Source of the DNA: Entrophospora sp. SA101
Taxonomy: Eukaryota > Glomeromycota > Glomeromycetes > Entrophosporales > Entrophosporaceae
Direction: 5' to 3'
DNA length: 51,803 bases
NCBI GenBank assembly: GCA_958430865.1
Contig: CAUDNR010004410.1
Span: forward strand, 563-52,365
The position numbers and the translations under genes were made by a program. The notes under the pieces were generated by a model, which saw only the letters and a list, made by a program, of their open reading frames with translations, was not told the DNA's origin and ran no database searches. Of the stretch, positions 1 through 10,380 are shown in pieces. Every line of letters begins with the position of its first letter. Positions within the stretch are counted from its first letter, which is position 1.

Positions 1-147
1 TTAAAAGTTGCACTGACTGGAGAAGATTTTAATCCGCACATACAACCAAATGATGTAATTGGTAGTATGATTGGTATAATAGTCACATCTGTATTTTGTA
101 CTTCCAGTGAAATTAAAAGACTTAAATCAATATTCACCAGAAGATAA
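1..147 (+). CDS. 3' end of an unrecognised protein (partial)
   Basis: The first frame is open from the window edge to a TAA at 145-147 and would encode the last 48 residues of a protein that begins outside the window. The peptide has a hydrophobic stretch (IGSMIGIIVTSVF) and a basic C-terminus (KSIFTRR). I do not recognise the family, and a short open stretch at a contig edge could also be chance or a relic. The base composition is less AT-biased than the intergenic DNA that follows, which weakly favours real coding sequence. Confidence 0.35.
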   Translation, partial: LKVALTGEDFNPHIQPNDVIGSMIGIIVTSVFCTSSEIKRLKSIFTRR

Positions 148-412
148 AAAAATTAGATATTACTTTTAATAGAAATAAAAGTATCGTAGAAATTAGTTAT
201 AGCTGACTGAATTTCATTGTAAATTATTCATTTATTATTTTATCCAAAAAAAAAAAAAAAAAATTCAAACTGTATTTATTTACTTTAGGAATTTCTTTTT
301 TCGAAAAAAAAAAAAAGTGAAATTTTCAATATAAAATTACAATTAACACATTTATTATAGATATAGAATATTATTATTAGTACATGTTGTGCTTTTTTAA
401 AAAAAAATTGAG

Positions 413-1881
413 TTAAACCCAAGATTTATTCATTAATTTTGGGGTAATGATTGGTAATGTGCGACTAGTATAAATAGCTTCGGGATGATTAACTCCGCCA
501 CCGCCACCGCTATTACTTGCTCCTTCAGAAGAAGAATAATGTCGTTGTTCATTTTCCAAATTAGCATAATGCTCTTCGCCCCACAACTCATACTGGATAT
601 CTTTTAATCGTCTAATTATTTCTTGTGCATCCGGTCGTTTCTTTGAATTATTATCCCAACAATTGTTCATCAATTTGATAATCGAATCTGGCAAATCATT
701 GGTTTTATAACTTGCAGGCCTAAGCCCTCGACAAATCGATATCGCCAATTCTAAATTATGTCCATATTTATTAAATGGTGGTTGATGGGTTAGTAATTCC
801 CACATTACCATTCCGTAACTATAAATATCCGATTTGCTGGTGTGCTGTTTGCCACATAATACTTCTGGTGCAACATATGGCAAGACTCCATATAATTTCC
901 TTTTTTCTACCGCTGCTGCTGTTGCTGCTGCGGTTGTTGTAGATAATAATGATGATGATGACGATGACTGTAACGATTCGTTCGGTGGAATCGATGATCC
1001 TAAGTCTGCTATATATGCACTTCCAATGCTATTTATTAATATATTACCAGGATGTAAATTACGATGTGTTGTGCCAATCGTATGAATAAGTTCTAATGCT
1101 TCTGCAATTTCTTTCATAATCTTTATTATAAATTTTAATCTTGACGAATTATCATTATTATGATTATTATTATGCCTACGTAAAAATTGACGAATATTGC
1201 CATTATCTGCATAATCTAATACAAGTATATAATCTTTGGTTTTTGGATCTTGTGAGAACCCATATATATTAATCAATTTTCCCATCCCGCATAACGTATG
1301 TGTCCATATCTATATGTATAATTAATTATAATTAATTAGACGTAGGGTTCGAGATAGAATTGAAAAAAGAATAACAATAAATTAATGTTTACCTCTTTGA
1401 TAAAATCATCACTAATATTTGATCTGGTATGATGCATAACTTTTAAAGCAACCGAACAATTTTTGGCTCGATACCATTGTTTCTTTCTAGAATCCCACGA
1501 CAAAATAGGTCCATCAAGCCAAATAGCTTTATGAGTATTGGCATAACCACCAGATCCGATAAACGAGACATTTCTAAATCGATCATACGGAATCCATTCG
1601 ATCACTTGTGAGAAATAAACGGCTGCCAGTTGCACTTCGCTTATCAAATAATCAAGTGTTCGATGTCCACTAGTCCAACTGTTGAAATTCCTAGTGAATC
1701 GTTCCGAGTTACAATTGTGACACCAGAACGGTTGTAGTTCGGGTTCGTTACAATCTTCACAATTGCCTGGGTCTTTGAAAATACGTGATATCCATTTCGC
1801 TAACGGTGTGTCTTCATATTTTTCACAGTTGTCATCTTCTTCATACATTATTGCGGTAGTTATAGCAGTTGAACTCATCAT
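413..1881 (-). CDS. TKL-type protein kinase homologue, predicted pseudokinase
   Basis: There are two exons, 1881-1393 and 1309-413. The intron has donor GTAAAC and acceptor ATATAG, is phase 0, and the product is 461 aa. Residues 41-57 carry a CxxC...CxxC pair seen N-terminally in this fungal kinase group. The glycine loop GSGGYA is at 109-114 and the VALK lysine at 147. The catalytic loop reads HRNLHPGN, so the proton-acceptor Asp is Asn247. The metal loop is DLG (Asp265), followed by the VLPYVAPE activation segment and the DIYSYGMVMWELL helix. An Asn/His run lies in the C-lobe, and an Ala-rich insert precedes VLPYVAPE. The fold looks complete, so I read it as an intact gene whose product probably lacks phosphotransfer. 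The family is greatly expanded in Rhizophagus (established knowledge). No partner is visible here. Confidence 0.85.
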
Positions 1882-2820
1882 TATACGAATAAAATAAAAT
1901 AATGTTATTACGATTTAAATTGTACTTTTTTTTTTCTTTGAAATAAATAAATGAATGAATAATTCATTTAAATGATAAATATCGTGATTTTTTAGATAAA
2001 TGAATAAATCTAAGGAATTAATTTCTCTTTGCAAAAAAAAACCTGAAAGATGGTTTGGAGGAGGGAAGAAAAGAAAGTATTTTTTAAAAGAGAGAGGAAG
2101 AGAAGTTTTAACGTAACGAAAATAAGATTTTTAAAAAAAAGCTAATTATTAATTATTTATATGAATGGTTTTTTTAATATGTTGTGAAAAGTTTGATAAA
2201 ACAAAAACAAATAAACAAATATAAAACCGTATATAAAAAAACAAATCGAGTTTATTAATTAGAGTAACTTTTCATGGAGAAGCATAATTGTGACGTAAAC
2301 TTAACTAATTTGTAATTATTACAATTATTACAAATGACTGGTAATTGATCCTTGATCACACACAACGCACACAATAATAAAATATAAAATAATATAATAT
2401 AAATAGTATGGCAGGGTTGTTTTACAAAATTTGAATAATTTTATCAACAAAACCAATGCAATTGATATTATTTTTTATTTTTTTTTTTCAATTAATTAAA
2501 TCCCCCCTTTAAAGGTTTCAGGCACAAAAAGATTTTTCCCTACTATTTATGTGTGCATATGTGTATATGTATGCATGTTAAATATATATTCAAATGATTC
2601 TAAATTTTGTCGTACGAAACAAATTTAATACATTATTCAAAAGTAGATTCCTTCCTATATCATTTTAACAATAATGTAATTATTTTAAAAAGTAGATTAT
2701 GTAATTTATTGTTGTTATTATCTTTGAAAAAAAAACTGAATACGCCAAAAATATAATCAGTGTTGTTATTTCATTAATTATTACAAGGTTAAATTAAATC
2801 ATTATAAATCCGAATGCGAA
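1882..2820. other. AT-rich intergenic region
   Basis: This includes the presumed promoter of the kinase-like gene to its left. I see homopolymer runs, a purine-rich stretch near 2050-2110 and short palindromes, but no open frame, RNA gene or clear transposon end. Confidence 0.5.
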
Positions 2821-2821
2821 T

Positions 2822-3015
2822 ACAGTGCGGATCATCTATACTCTAAAGTTAAATTTGAAATATCATGTGATTCATGTTTGTTTTTAAAAACTCTCCACCA
2901 TTTAAATTCAGCTTTAAAATACGTAGGGAGTCAATTCATCTAAAAAGGATGGTTTTTTTTTCTTAATAATTTTCGTGTTACTATTACCATACTTTGAAAT
3001 GCATGACAAAATTTG
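2822..3015 (+). repeat. Dispersed repeat, copy 1 (starts ACAGTGCGGATCATC)
   Basis: This stretch is closely similar to 51571-51803 at the other end of the window. Shared landmarks in order are ACAGTGCGGATCATCTATAC, an ATGTGAT block, ATTCAGCTTTAAA, GGGAGTC and TTTTCGTGTTAC. Differences are substitutions and small indels. The CAGTG start next to TA resembles Tc1/mariner or pogo termini, but no matching right end was found. Confidence 0.7.
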
Positions 3016-3047
3016 GAAATGTTTTTCATTTAATGTCATAAGGGACT

Positions 3048-3056
<9 letters not shown>

Positions 3057-3081
<25 letters not shown>

Positions 3082-3085
3082 TATT
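3057..3085. repeat. (TTA)n microsatellite
   Basis: A near-perfect trinucleotide run of about nine units in non-coding DNA. Confidence 0.85.
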
Positions 3086-3099
3086 ATATAAATAATACA

Positions 3100-3325
3100 A
3101 AAAATTCTATGGAAAAAAACTTGTTACACGAAATTTACTCTTTATTGTATGTATATGTATATAACAAAATTTGGAATTTTCAAAATGCTAAGGCTCGGCC
3201 AATTTTTAATTTAAGAAAGAACTAGCTGATAAGTTTTGAAGCTTTGAGTCATGAGCAATAAAATTTGTCGGTTAATTTTTTTTAAAATGATATAAAATTT
3301 TATGATTTAGTATTTTGAAGCTGTT
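3100..3325 (+). repeat. Dispersed repeat, second family, copy 1
   Basis: The reverse complement of 23075-23293 matches this stretch. Shared blocks are TTGTTACACGAAATTTACT, AAAATGCTAAGGCTC, GATAAGTTTTGAAGCTT, GAGTCATGA and TTAGTATTTTGAAG. The two copies have diverged by scattered substitutions, so this is an old interspersed element. No coding capacity is seen. Confidence 0.7.
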
Positions 3326-3339
3326 GATTGATTATATAG

Positions 3340-4100
3340 ATGGCTGCACCAACATCAGAATAAGATACATTTTCTACCTATGCGGATAATTTCCCTGTTA
3401 ATCTTGGCCGACAACCAAACAACTCCAATGAATTTAAGGTATTGGCTTGTTGGGCTTGTTATTGTAGTATTTCTAGACGAACAATTTGTTGCTAAGCGTC
3501 CATATCCGGAACAGTAATAACATTGCGATCCTTTATTTCTTGGAACTGGAAGAAAATACTTCGTCTCTCCAATCTATGATATATTATTAGACATTACTGT
3601 TATTTTCTAACTATTCCTTTTGCCCGTCATTGATTTCCTAACTTTTCAAGCTTTCCCTTTAAACAAACCAACCAATTCTCCTTTCTCGAAAACATTTTTG
3701 ATGCAACTGCCACCATCCTTCTCAACGACCTTTTATGTAAACATTCTTGGGATTTTCTCCCTCAAACTCACAACCAACTCTTCCGATCCTAATTTTTCAA
3801 TACATTATTACTACCTGACAACTGCCCGAACCCACGCAATAGTCATATTTGTGTTACCCTTGCTTTACTAAATTTACACTCTAGCGAGTAGACTTTGTGC
3901 TTTTGTTGCCTGAAACCGTTGCAATCAACGATTTCAACTCAGATTTAATTAATTCACTATTTTAACTCCAACTCCTTCTCTCTTTCTAACCCCTCCACAA
4001 GATCCCACCTCTCTCTTGCCCAACCTTGACTTTAAACGTTCCAGCAACGCTCCTCATTATCCAGACCACATCTGCACACAATCCCTTTAGGATATCCAAA
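3340..4100 (-). pseudogene. Decayed Gag-like retroelement fragment with altered zinc knuckle
   Basis: Reading the minus strand, 3523-3482 encodes CYYCSGYGRLATNC. This is the C-x2-C-x4-H-x4-C zinc-knuckle pattern of retroelement Gag proteins, with Arg where His should be. Flanking sequence is higher in GC than its surroundings and gives Gag-like scraps in shifting frames with stops, so it is a relic. Boundaries are approximate. A stray zinc knuckle from a cellular gene is the alternative. Confidence 0.4.
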
Positions 4101-4282
4101 GGTGAATCACTGACGTTATCCCTACTATTGTTATCATGAAGAAAAAATATATATCTACGTACAATTGATAAACGAAAAATCTTTTAATAACAACAACAAT
4201 CATAATAATCCCTTCCTTTTAATTAATAATTTTATCTTAATCTCCTTTTTATTATATTAATAATATTATATTGTATAAGAAT

Positions 4283-4633
4283 AGGGCTTGAAATTGTACT
4301 TTAAGTAACCGGTTTTTCCGGTTCGTTTTGAAAAATCCGGTTGCAGCCAGATTTTAATTTATTGAAATTCAAAATTATATTTGGTTATAATGATGTACAG
4401 TTTTATAACCAAATTTTTACTGAATGAAATTCGTAATAGTAACAATTTATCTAAAGTATCAATCGACAAACAATTTCTATTTTTGCTTTCATTAGATTGA
4501 AAAAGGCATCATATGTATTCAACATTTGGAAAACTGTTTTTGATTTCTTCCGCAACAGGTGTCCACTAATAATTATATTATAATATTAAAATTGAATACA
4601 ACCGGTTTCTTTCCGGAACAAGTTTCAAGTCCT
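4283..4633. mobile_element. Non-autonomous hAT-like element (MITE)
   Basis: The left end reads AGGGCTTGAAATTGTAC... and the right end in reverse complement reads AGGACTTGAAACTTGTTCCGG. Both continue into a CCGGTT-rich subterminal region. Eight-base flanks GTATAAGA (4273-4280) and GTATATTA (4634-4641) match at six positions and may be a decayed 8-bp target duplication, as expected of hAT elements. There is no transposase inside about 350 bp. Confidence 0.55.
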
Positions 4634-5201
4634 GTATATTAATATTGTTCTCTTTTATTAACGACATTACTCGGCCAACTTTTCAAGTAATTTTCTCTAT
4701 ATAATAGTGAAAAAAAAAAGTTCAAAGAATCCCCTTTCTTTTCTTATTCTACATTTCCAGATTATCAAGCAATACGTAATAAATGGGGTACTTGTTCTCG
4801 TCCTGTGACAAGAACGTCAAGCACGAGAACAAAGATTTTGAAATCTTGACAATAATAAACAAGTTCAGCCTAGATCAGAACCCTTAATATGCGTCCTATA
4901 TGTTAATTGGTAGAAAGAGTCAAATTGGTACTATGTCAAATATTATTATCAATATGATAGATAAAAGGACGAAAGAAATTCAAGTAATTAAGGATCGAAC
5001 GGAAAATTTATTAATATTATTTTTTTATTATTTGTTTCTTAAAAAATTACAATAAAAATAATTATAAAAATAAAAAATACAAATAAAATTAATTATATAT
5101 CTAATCGTAAAAATATCATATAATAATATAATAATAATATACATTTATTTATAAAATATCTCTTCATAACTCGCACTCACTTTTCTCTCCCCCTCCTCCT
5201 C
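4634..5201. other. Intergenic region without recognisable gene
   Basis: I see one slightly GC-richer patch around 4790-4900 with repeated GAGAAC/TGACAAG words, possibly an old repeat. The rest is AT-rich sequence at the 3' side of the membrane-protein gene. Confidence 0.4.
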
Positions 5202-6471
5202 TCAATATTGGTTACCATAATAACTACCAGGTGGATTATTATTTTGAGGTCCGGGGTATGGTGACAAATCGGAAGGATTTGCAGGTGGTGGATAGTAAGG
5301 AATTTCCCCTGACGCTGATTGAGTTGGGATTTGTATGTTACTTACGGGCTGATTTGACGATGTTGGATAATAAGTTTGTTGTTGTTGATAATCTGATGAT
5401 GATGTTGGAAGTGGTGACGGTGGCTGTTGTTGTGATACTGGTGATATTGGAGTATCGGATGGGGGGTGTGTTTGCTGTGAATTTGGTGGTGGATAATGAT
5501 GACTGACATTTTCTAAACTTGTTGGTGGTGGGTAATATACATCAAGTTCTGATCTATTCTTATTAGCAAAACTCTTCATTAATGGTGTATTAACGGTATT
5601 GCTATCTACCAATTTTAAGGATTTCATCGAATCTCTCTTATTTTTATTTTTATTTTTTCTTCGTTTTACAATACATAGATATATTATTATTCCCAAGATT
5701 ATTAATAGCAATACTGCTACACTTATCCCAATAACATATTTAGTTTTATTTGATTTAATTGTCTCACTACAGAAAAAAAAAATCGTGCGATTAATTAGTT
5801 AATTTCAAAAAAAAAATTTTTTTTAATTTACGTTATATGCTTACGGTGGAGACTCGGTAAATTCAGTTGAGAAACGGTCTGCACAAAGAATTTTAAACCT
5901 CGTAACTGGAGCAACTTCGAAATGTACTTTTGAATAGTTCTTAAAACATTCAATGCAACCACTCAATTGATCATAAAATTCTTGATTACACATACACTTT
6001 GCCAACGTACTCGCTAATCAATTAATAAATAATTATTAAATTTGAAATTGCTTATCATCCATCAGTCATTGACTGATTAATTTCTTCAGTGGTGGGGAAG
6101 AAAGAGAGAAACTTACTTTGAGGTTCATAAGTTCCATTAAAAGTATTTTCATTAATAATATATTGATCAGGAGTCTTTAATATTCCATTGCATCCGAAAA
6201 GCAATGTAGAATTTGCCTTTGCACAAGGACTATCTTCGTCAGCCGAACAATGTAATTTTGCTTGAGGTAAACTTGCTATGATTTCTTTATTCGATGATGT
6301 TGGTGTCCCTGATTCTGTTGGTACGTCTGCTGTTACTGTTGCTGGTTCATTTTTTGAGGCCGTAGCTTGTGGTTCTGATGAGTGCTCTTGTGCTTTAGCA
6401 AGTAATATATAATTATTTGTTAAAAGTATACAATTTATTATAAAAAAAAGTAACAAATATTTTATCATCAT
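5202..6471 (-). CDS. Type I single-pass membrane protein with proline-rich cytoplasmic tail
   Basis: There are three exons: 6471-6117, 6013-5845 and 5766-5202. They join with consistent phases through GTAAGT and GTAAGC donors to give 362 aa. Residues 1-28 form a signal peptide (KYLLLFFIINCILL core). The lumenal or extracellular part is Ser/Thr/Pro-rich, with NxS/T sites. A compact cysteine motif follows at Cys125, Cys127, Cys138 and Cys141 (CMC...CIEC). Residues 185-208 are one transmembrane helix with a KRRKNKNKNK stop-transfer signal. The remaining ~150 residues are disordered, with repeated YYPPP and HYPPP motifs that could bind SH3 or WW domains. The architecture resembles fungal wall-sensor or adhesion-type proteins, but I recognise no specific family. 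Confidence 0.8.
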
Positions 6472-7257
6472 TTTTTATATTATTGTTATTATTATTATTA
6501 ATATATAGTTATATTATATTAATTTTCTTGTGATTTGGTGAATAATCAAATCGTCCTTTGTTGTTCTTTAACAATTAGTTCTTGTCTTGGAAGAAAAAAA
6601 TAAAGAAAAAAAAATGATGATTTTATAAATAGAAAATGGTGGGTTTTATAAATTTTATAAATACAGACAGTTACACAGATGTATAAACCTAGATAAGCAA
6701 CGCCACCAACCTTTTAAGATTTAGACTCACCATATAAAAATATTACAAATAGTAAATGTTCGATAGAAGTTTATATAAGTTAATATTATCTTTCATAAAT
6801 ATTATTTATTTTTTATATATTTTATATTATTTTTGTTTCATGTTTTTGATTATTTTTGTTTCACGTTTTGATAATTTATATTGCCTTTTGACGCTAGTTC
6901 TTGCACTGTTTCCTCAAAATTATTTATTTATGGTTTTCTTTCATTATTTATTTTTTTTCTATGACCTGATTGATTCAGAATTTTCTTTTTTTTTTTTCCT
7001 TTTCTGTTTTTTTCTATTCTAACAAAGATTTACGATTTTAATACTATATATATTGGCTAGTCTATCATTACTAAATATATTATAAATGCCAAGAAATTCT
7101 GTGCAAAAAAAAAATCGATGGCTTCTTTTTTCAACTGTGCAGCCTTTATTTGTTGTAGCTTTGGTACTTTGAATGACATAAAAATTATTTGACGAGTAAA
7201 TTCTGGGGCTTTTATCCAATTAAGGACGGATGGGTGGATTTGTCTTCATATTAATAT
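6472..7257. other. AT-rich intergenic region
   Basis: Upstream region of the membrane-protein gene. Only short frames in T-rich sequence are present, none with codon use or motifs suggesting a gene. Confidence 0.5.
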
Positions 7258-7258
7258 A

Positions 7259-7506
7259 CACAGTGAAACTCGATTTAGCGGATTTCGATTTAACGGATAA
7301 AATTTCGGAACAGAATTTTTTTAGTTATTATTATTATTATTATTATTTTATCTTTGATTTAAACGGATTTGGCAGATTTTTATTATTACATTATTATTAT
7401 ATAACTGATGTCACATGATTTTATTATTAACTCGTTTTTACGGATATTTCGATTTAGCGGATAAAATTTCTTGATATTGAGTCAAAATCGAGATTCACTG
7501 AGCGTA
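7259..7506. mobile_element. MITE with CAGTGAAACTCGATTT-type terminal inverted repeats
   Basis: The left end is CAGTGAAACTCGATTTAGCG and continues with GGATAAAATTTC. The right end in reverse complement is CAGTGAATCTCGATTTTGAC and also leads into GGATAAAATTTC-type sequence (words GATTTAGCGGAT and TAAAATTTC at both ends). TA dinucleotides occur just outside both ends. Termini starting CAGTGAAAC-TCGAT are typical of pogo/Tigger-class elements (established knowledge). About 250 bp, with no transposase. Confidence 0.7.
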
Positions 7507-8049
7507 CAACTCCTTCATAGTGATAGATGCATAAACGAATTAGAGCACAAACCAAAATTTTTGACGAAGTTAATCAAATTTACAAAAATGCACATTATCA
7601 TTATCTATTTATCTTTGTCTACCCAGTAAAAACATTCCAATTAATCAACGGGTTTTTTTTATCGAGATTATCTTTGGGAAGGAAAAAAATGAAATCAATC
7701 AACCTACTTTTACAAATTTTTTCCATCCTTCTCGTTCCCGCTCCCAATTCACTTACCCATCCTATAATAACAATAAAAGAAACTTAATGATTGATCTAAA
7801 GTTTATAAAATTCTATCATCAATATCGACATTATTTTTCTTTCTTTGCGTGAAAAAAAAAAAAAAAAAAAAAGTAAATCAAAATTATATGTAAAGAAAAG
7901 AGTAAATCTAAATAAAAAACACGAGTTAAAATGATTTTTTGATATTATAAATAGAATCTGAATTTTCTTCGTCGAAAATTTGTTTCTATATCCAAACAAA
8001 TAATAATAATAAAATAATCAAAACTTATTATTATTGAAAAAAAAAAATA

Positions 8050-8541
8050 ATGTCACGTTTAATAATGTTCTTTATTTTGGTCCTATTGTCAATTAATTTA
8101 GTCCTTTCAATTCCTATCGATGATACCGACGATACTACCATTCACGATGAAACACAATGTCAAGCTTACAACGAGAAAGTCTCATCTTTGGATTCTATTG
8201 AATCTGCCTCATTGGAACCAACGGAACTTAACGCCGAATTAAATCGTATCGTTCAAACATCCGATGATTATTTTGGACTTCATGATGGCAAGAAAACTTT
8301 TGAAGGACCTCGTAAATATAAAGTTTTGGTTATTCCAAAAAAGAAAGGTGTTTACAAAGCTTACAAGTTGATCGTGATTCCAAAAGAAAAATGTCGACAC
8401 GCTAAAATTTATAAATTGATTGTTATACCAAGAATTGTTGGTAAATGTGGTGCTAAAGTTTATAAATTTATTATTATTCCTAAACATGCTCCTGAAAAAT
8501 GGAGAGAATACAAAGTTTTCATTGGTAGATGGCATTGTTAA
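8050..8541 (+). CDS. Small secreted protein with YKxxVIP repeats (copy in A1)
   Basis: A single exon of 163 aa; the ATG follows an A-rich leader at 8040-8049. Residues 1-20 are a signal peptide (LIMFFILVLLSINLVLS), followed by an acidic stretch (DDTDDTT). The C-terminal half has five spaced copies of a Y-K-hydrophobic motif at Tyr90, Tyr105, Tyr121, Tyr138 and Tyr154: YKVLVIPK, YKLIVIPK, YKLIVIPR, YKFIIIPK and the degenerate YKVFIGR. Spacing is 15-17 residues. Cysteines are at 37, 115, 133 and 163. There is no Lys-Arg Kex2 site between repeats. The strongly basic, beta-prone repeats suggest a stacked structure or a wall, lipid or nucleic-acid-binding surface. It is a candidate secreted effector or wall protein by inference; no known domain is recognised. 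Confidence 0.85.
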   Translation: MSRLIMFFILVLLSINLVLSIPIDDTDDTTIHDETQCQAYNEKVSSLDSIESASLEPTELNAELNRIVQTSDDYFGLHDGKKTFEGPRKYKVLVIPKKKGVYKAYKLIVIPKEKCRHAKIYKLIVIPRIVGKCGAKVYKFIIIPKHAPEKWREYKVFIGRWHC

Positions 8542-8745
8542 ATCAATTGATTTTAGTTTTTTAAAAATTAATAAAAATGTAATTTTTTCTTTCAAATTTA
8601 AAAAATAAAAAAATAACTTTTGCCCAAGTAATAATCAACTTTATAATTAATTTAATTGATAATAATATATGATATATAATGTTACATTCTCTATTACTAT
8701 GATAAATAATTATAAAAATATGCATTTGTGAAATTGATACTATAA

Positions 8746-10271
8746 CTATGATTCTGATTTTTGAAAAAATCGTGTGATTTTATTACTAGAATTTTCAGCC
8801 TGATGATTTTGTTTTCTTTTTCTCGGCAAAGATATCGATGATGATGACAACGATGATGAAGGTGGTAATGACGTTTTAAATTTTTTTGGAGTTATTGATA
8901 ATGTTTCATTTGATTTATCTTTTCCATCTTCACTATTATCGAGATCTCGTCTATTTGAAGTTTCTGATTTCAATTTTGAAGATGAAGATGAAGATAATTC
9001 TTTACCAGCTATACTCCCAACTATTAACTCAACTTCTGTTTCACCACTGCCATCTTCTGTTTTGCTACTACATCCAACTTCTTTTTTAGTGAAATAATTT
9101 GCAATATTTGTTTTTGATTGTGGTGAATTGATTGGTACGATTAGTTCAGGCGAGTTATTTACTACTTTGCCAACATCTTGTGATACAGGATAACTTTTTA
9201 CAAAAAATAAATATTATCCAAATAGATTAAATTAAATATAAAATTTACAAAAATAAATATTAGGCAAAGGCGTCTGTCTTCCAATAACACACAATCCACC
9301 AATGATCAAACACTTACATTTCTAATCCATCTTCATAAGGTTTAAGAATAATTGCTAAATCCGGTGACCATTTTTTATCTGCATCCAACCAATCAACTAA
9401 TGACTTTTCATTATTTAAAATTACTGGCATACGATCATGAAGAAATGATAATTGCTTTGATGATTTTGTTGTAATTATTGTAAAAGTGTATAACTCTTCT
9501 TTTCCTGTTTCTCCTTTTTCTTCCGATGACTCGAATGTTACGCAATCATAAAGTCCGGCAAATAACATTAATTCACCATCTATTCTTTTGGTATAATATG
9601 GCAATCTTTTATTTCCTTTTTTAAGCCATTCATAGAATCTAAAAATTGAGCAATTTTATTTTATTTTTTTCTCAAGAAAATCCTTATCATTGAAATTATT
9701 ATTTACCCTTCAGCTATTATTACACAACGTTTAGAATTCTTCATCGATGTAAACATTGATTTACCACCATCAAGTAATGAGTCATCACGACAATTAATGA
9801 TATTTGGATAATCCGGGGATGTCTTTGTCCAAAATGGAACCAATCCCCATTTCTAAATTCAATAATTGATTAATTAATGTTTGTTTTTTTGTTGTTTGCA
9901 TATTTTTCAATTATCTTTACCATATTTTGCATAATTATTTCATTATTATTAACAGCTCTTATAAGCGGTTGATATTGTCCTGGTGCCACGTTGTAACTTT
10001 AGATGAGAGAAGAGGGGAGAGAAAGAGTAAGAGAAAGGAATAAGTTTTCAAGAAATCAGAGTATTATAAAAATCAAAAATCTGAATATTTACGATGGACA
10101 ATAAGTTTCTTTATCAACCCAATTTGTAATATTTGAATTAAATTTCTTCTCAAGAAAACCTTGTAATGAACTTGACTCCTAGATCATCATCATAATTATT
10201 GTTATTATTGTTATTATTAAAAATATAATTTATATAATTTTTACCTTGGCAAGCACGTATCTTCCACACAT
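8746..10271 (-). CDS. HMCES: SRAP/HMCES-like abasic-site processing protein (copy in A1)
   Basis: Six exons: 10271-10245, 10178-10093, 9996-9921, 9852-9707, 9638-9318 and 9193-8746. Phases agree throughout and the product is 367 aa. It begins MCGRY, giving the invariant Cys2 that forms the thiazolidine crosslink with abasic sites after Met removal. The conserved GFYEW glutamate is Glu115, and the HDRMPVIL histidine is His179, together forming the SRAP active site. NNSPE near residue 231 closes the domain. The C-terminal tail is disordered and basic, with two PCNA-box-like motifs: KTNIANYF (246-253) and SNKITRFF (355-362). Expected role: shielding abasic sites in single-stranded DNA at replication forks. 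It is head-to-head with COA6, with 109 bp between the start codons. Confidence 0.92.
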
Positions 10272-10380
10272 TTTGTTGAATTTGAATTTATTATGTATTA
10301 CGATTAACAGTCATTTATTATGGAATCACTAATGACGATCCTGGGTATCTGATAAAATTTTTTTTTAAAAAAAAATAAAA
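10272..10380. promoter_or_regulatory. Compact bidirectional promoter between HMCES and COA6
   Basis: Only 109 bp separate the divergent ATGs, so both promoters and both 5' leaders must fit here. I see an A/T-rich tract next to the COA6 ATG and no consensus TATA box I would defend. The copy at 20944-21052 is the same. Confidence 0.55.

Noticed and set aside
7527..7787. 86-codon plus-strand frame crossing the left border of block A
   Set aside because: The start lies outside the duplicated block and the frame shows no domain or splice context. AT-rich chance frame.
8239..8595. 118-codon frame antisense to the secreted-protein gene (and its copy at 18911-19267)
   Set aside because: It mirrors the repeats of the sense gene, which has a signal peptide and regular motif spacing. 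The antisense peptide is low-complexity Phe/Asn.
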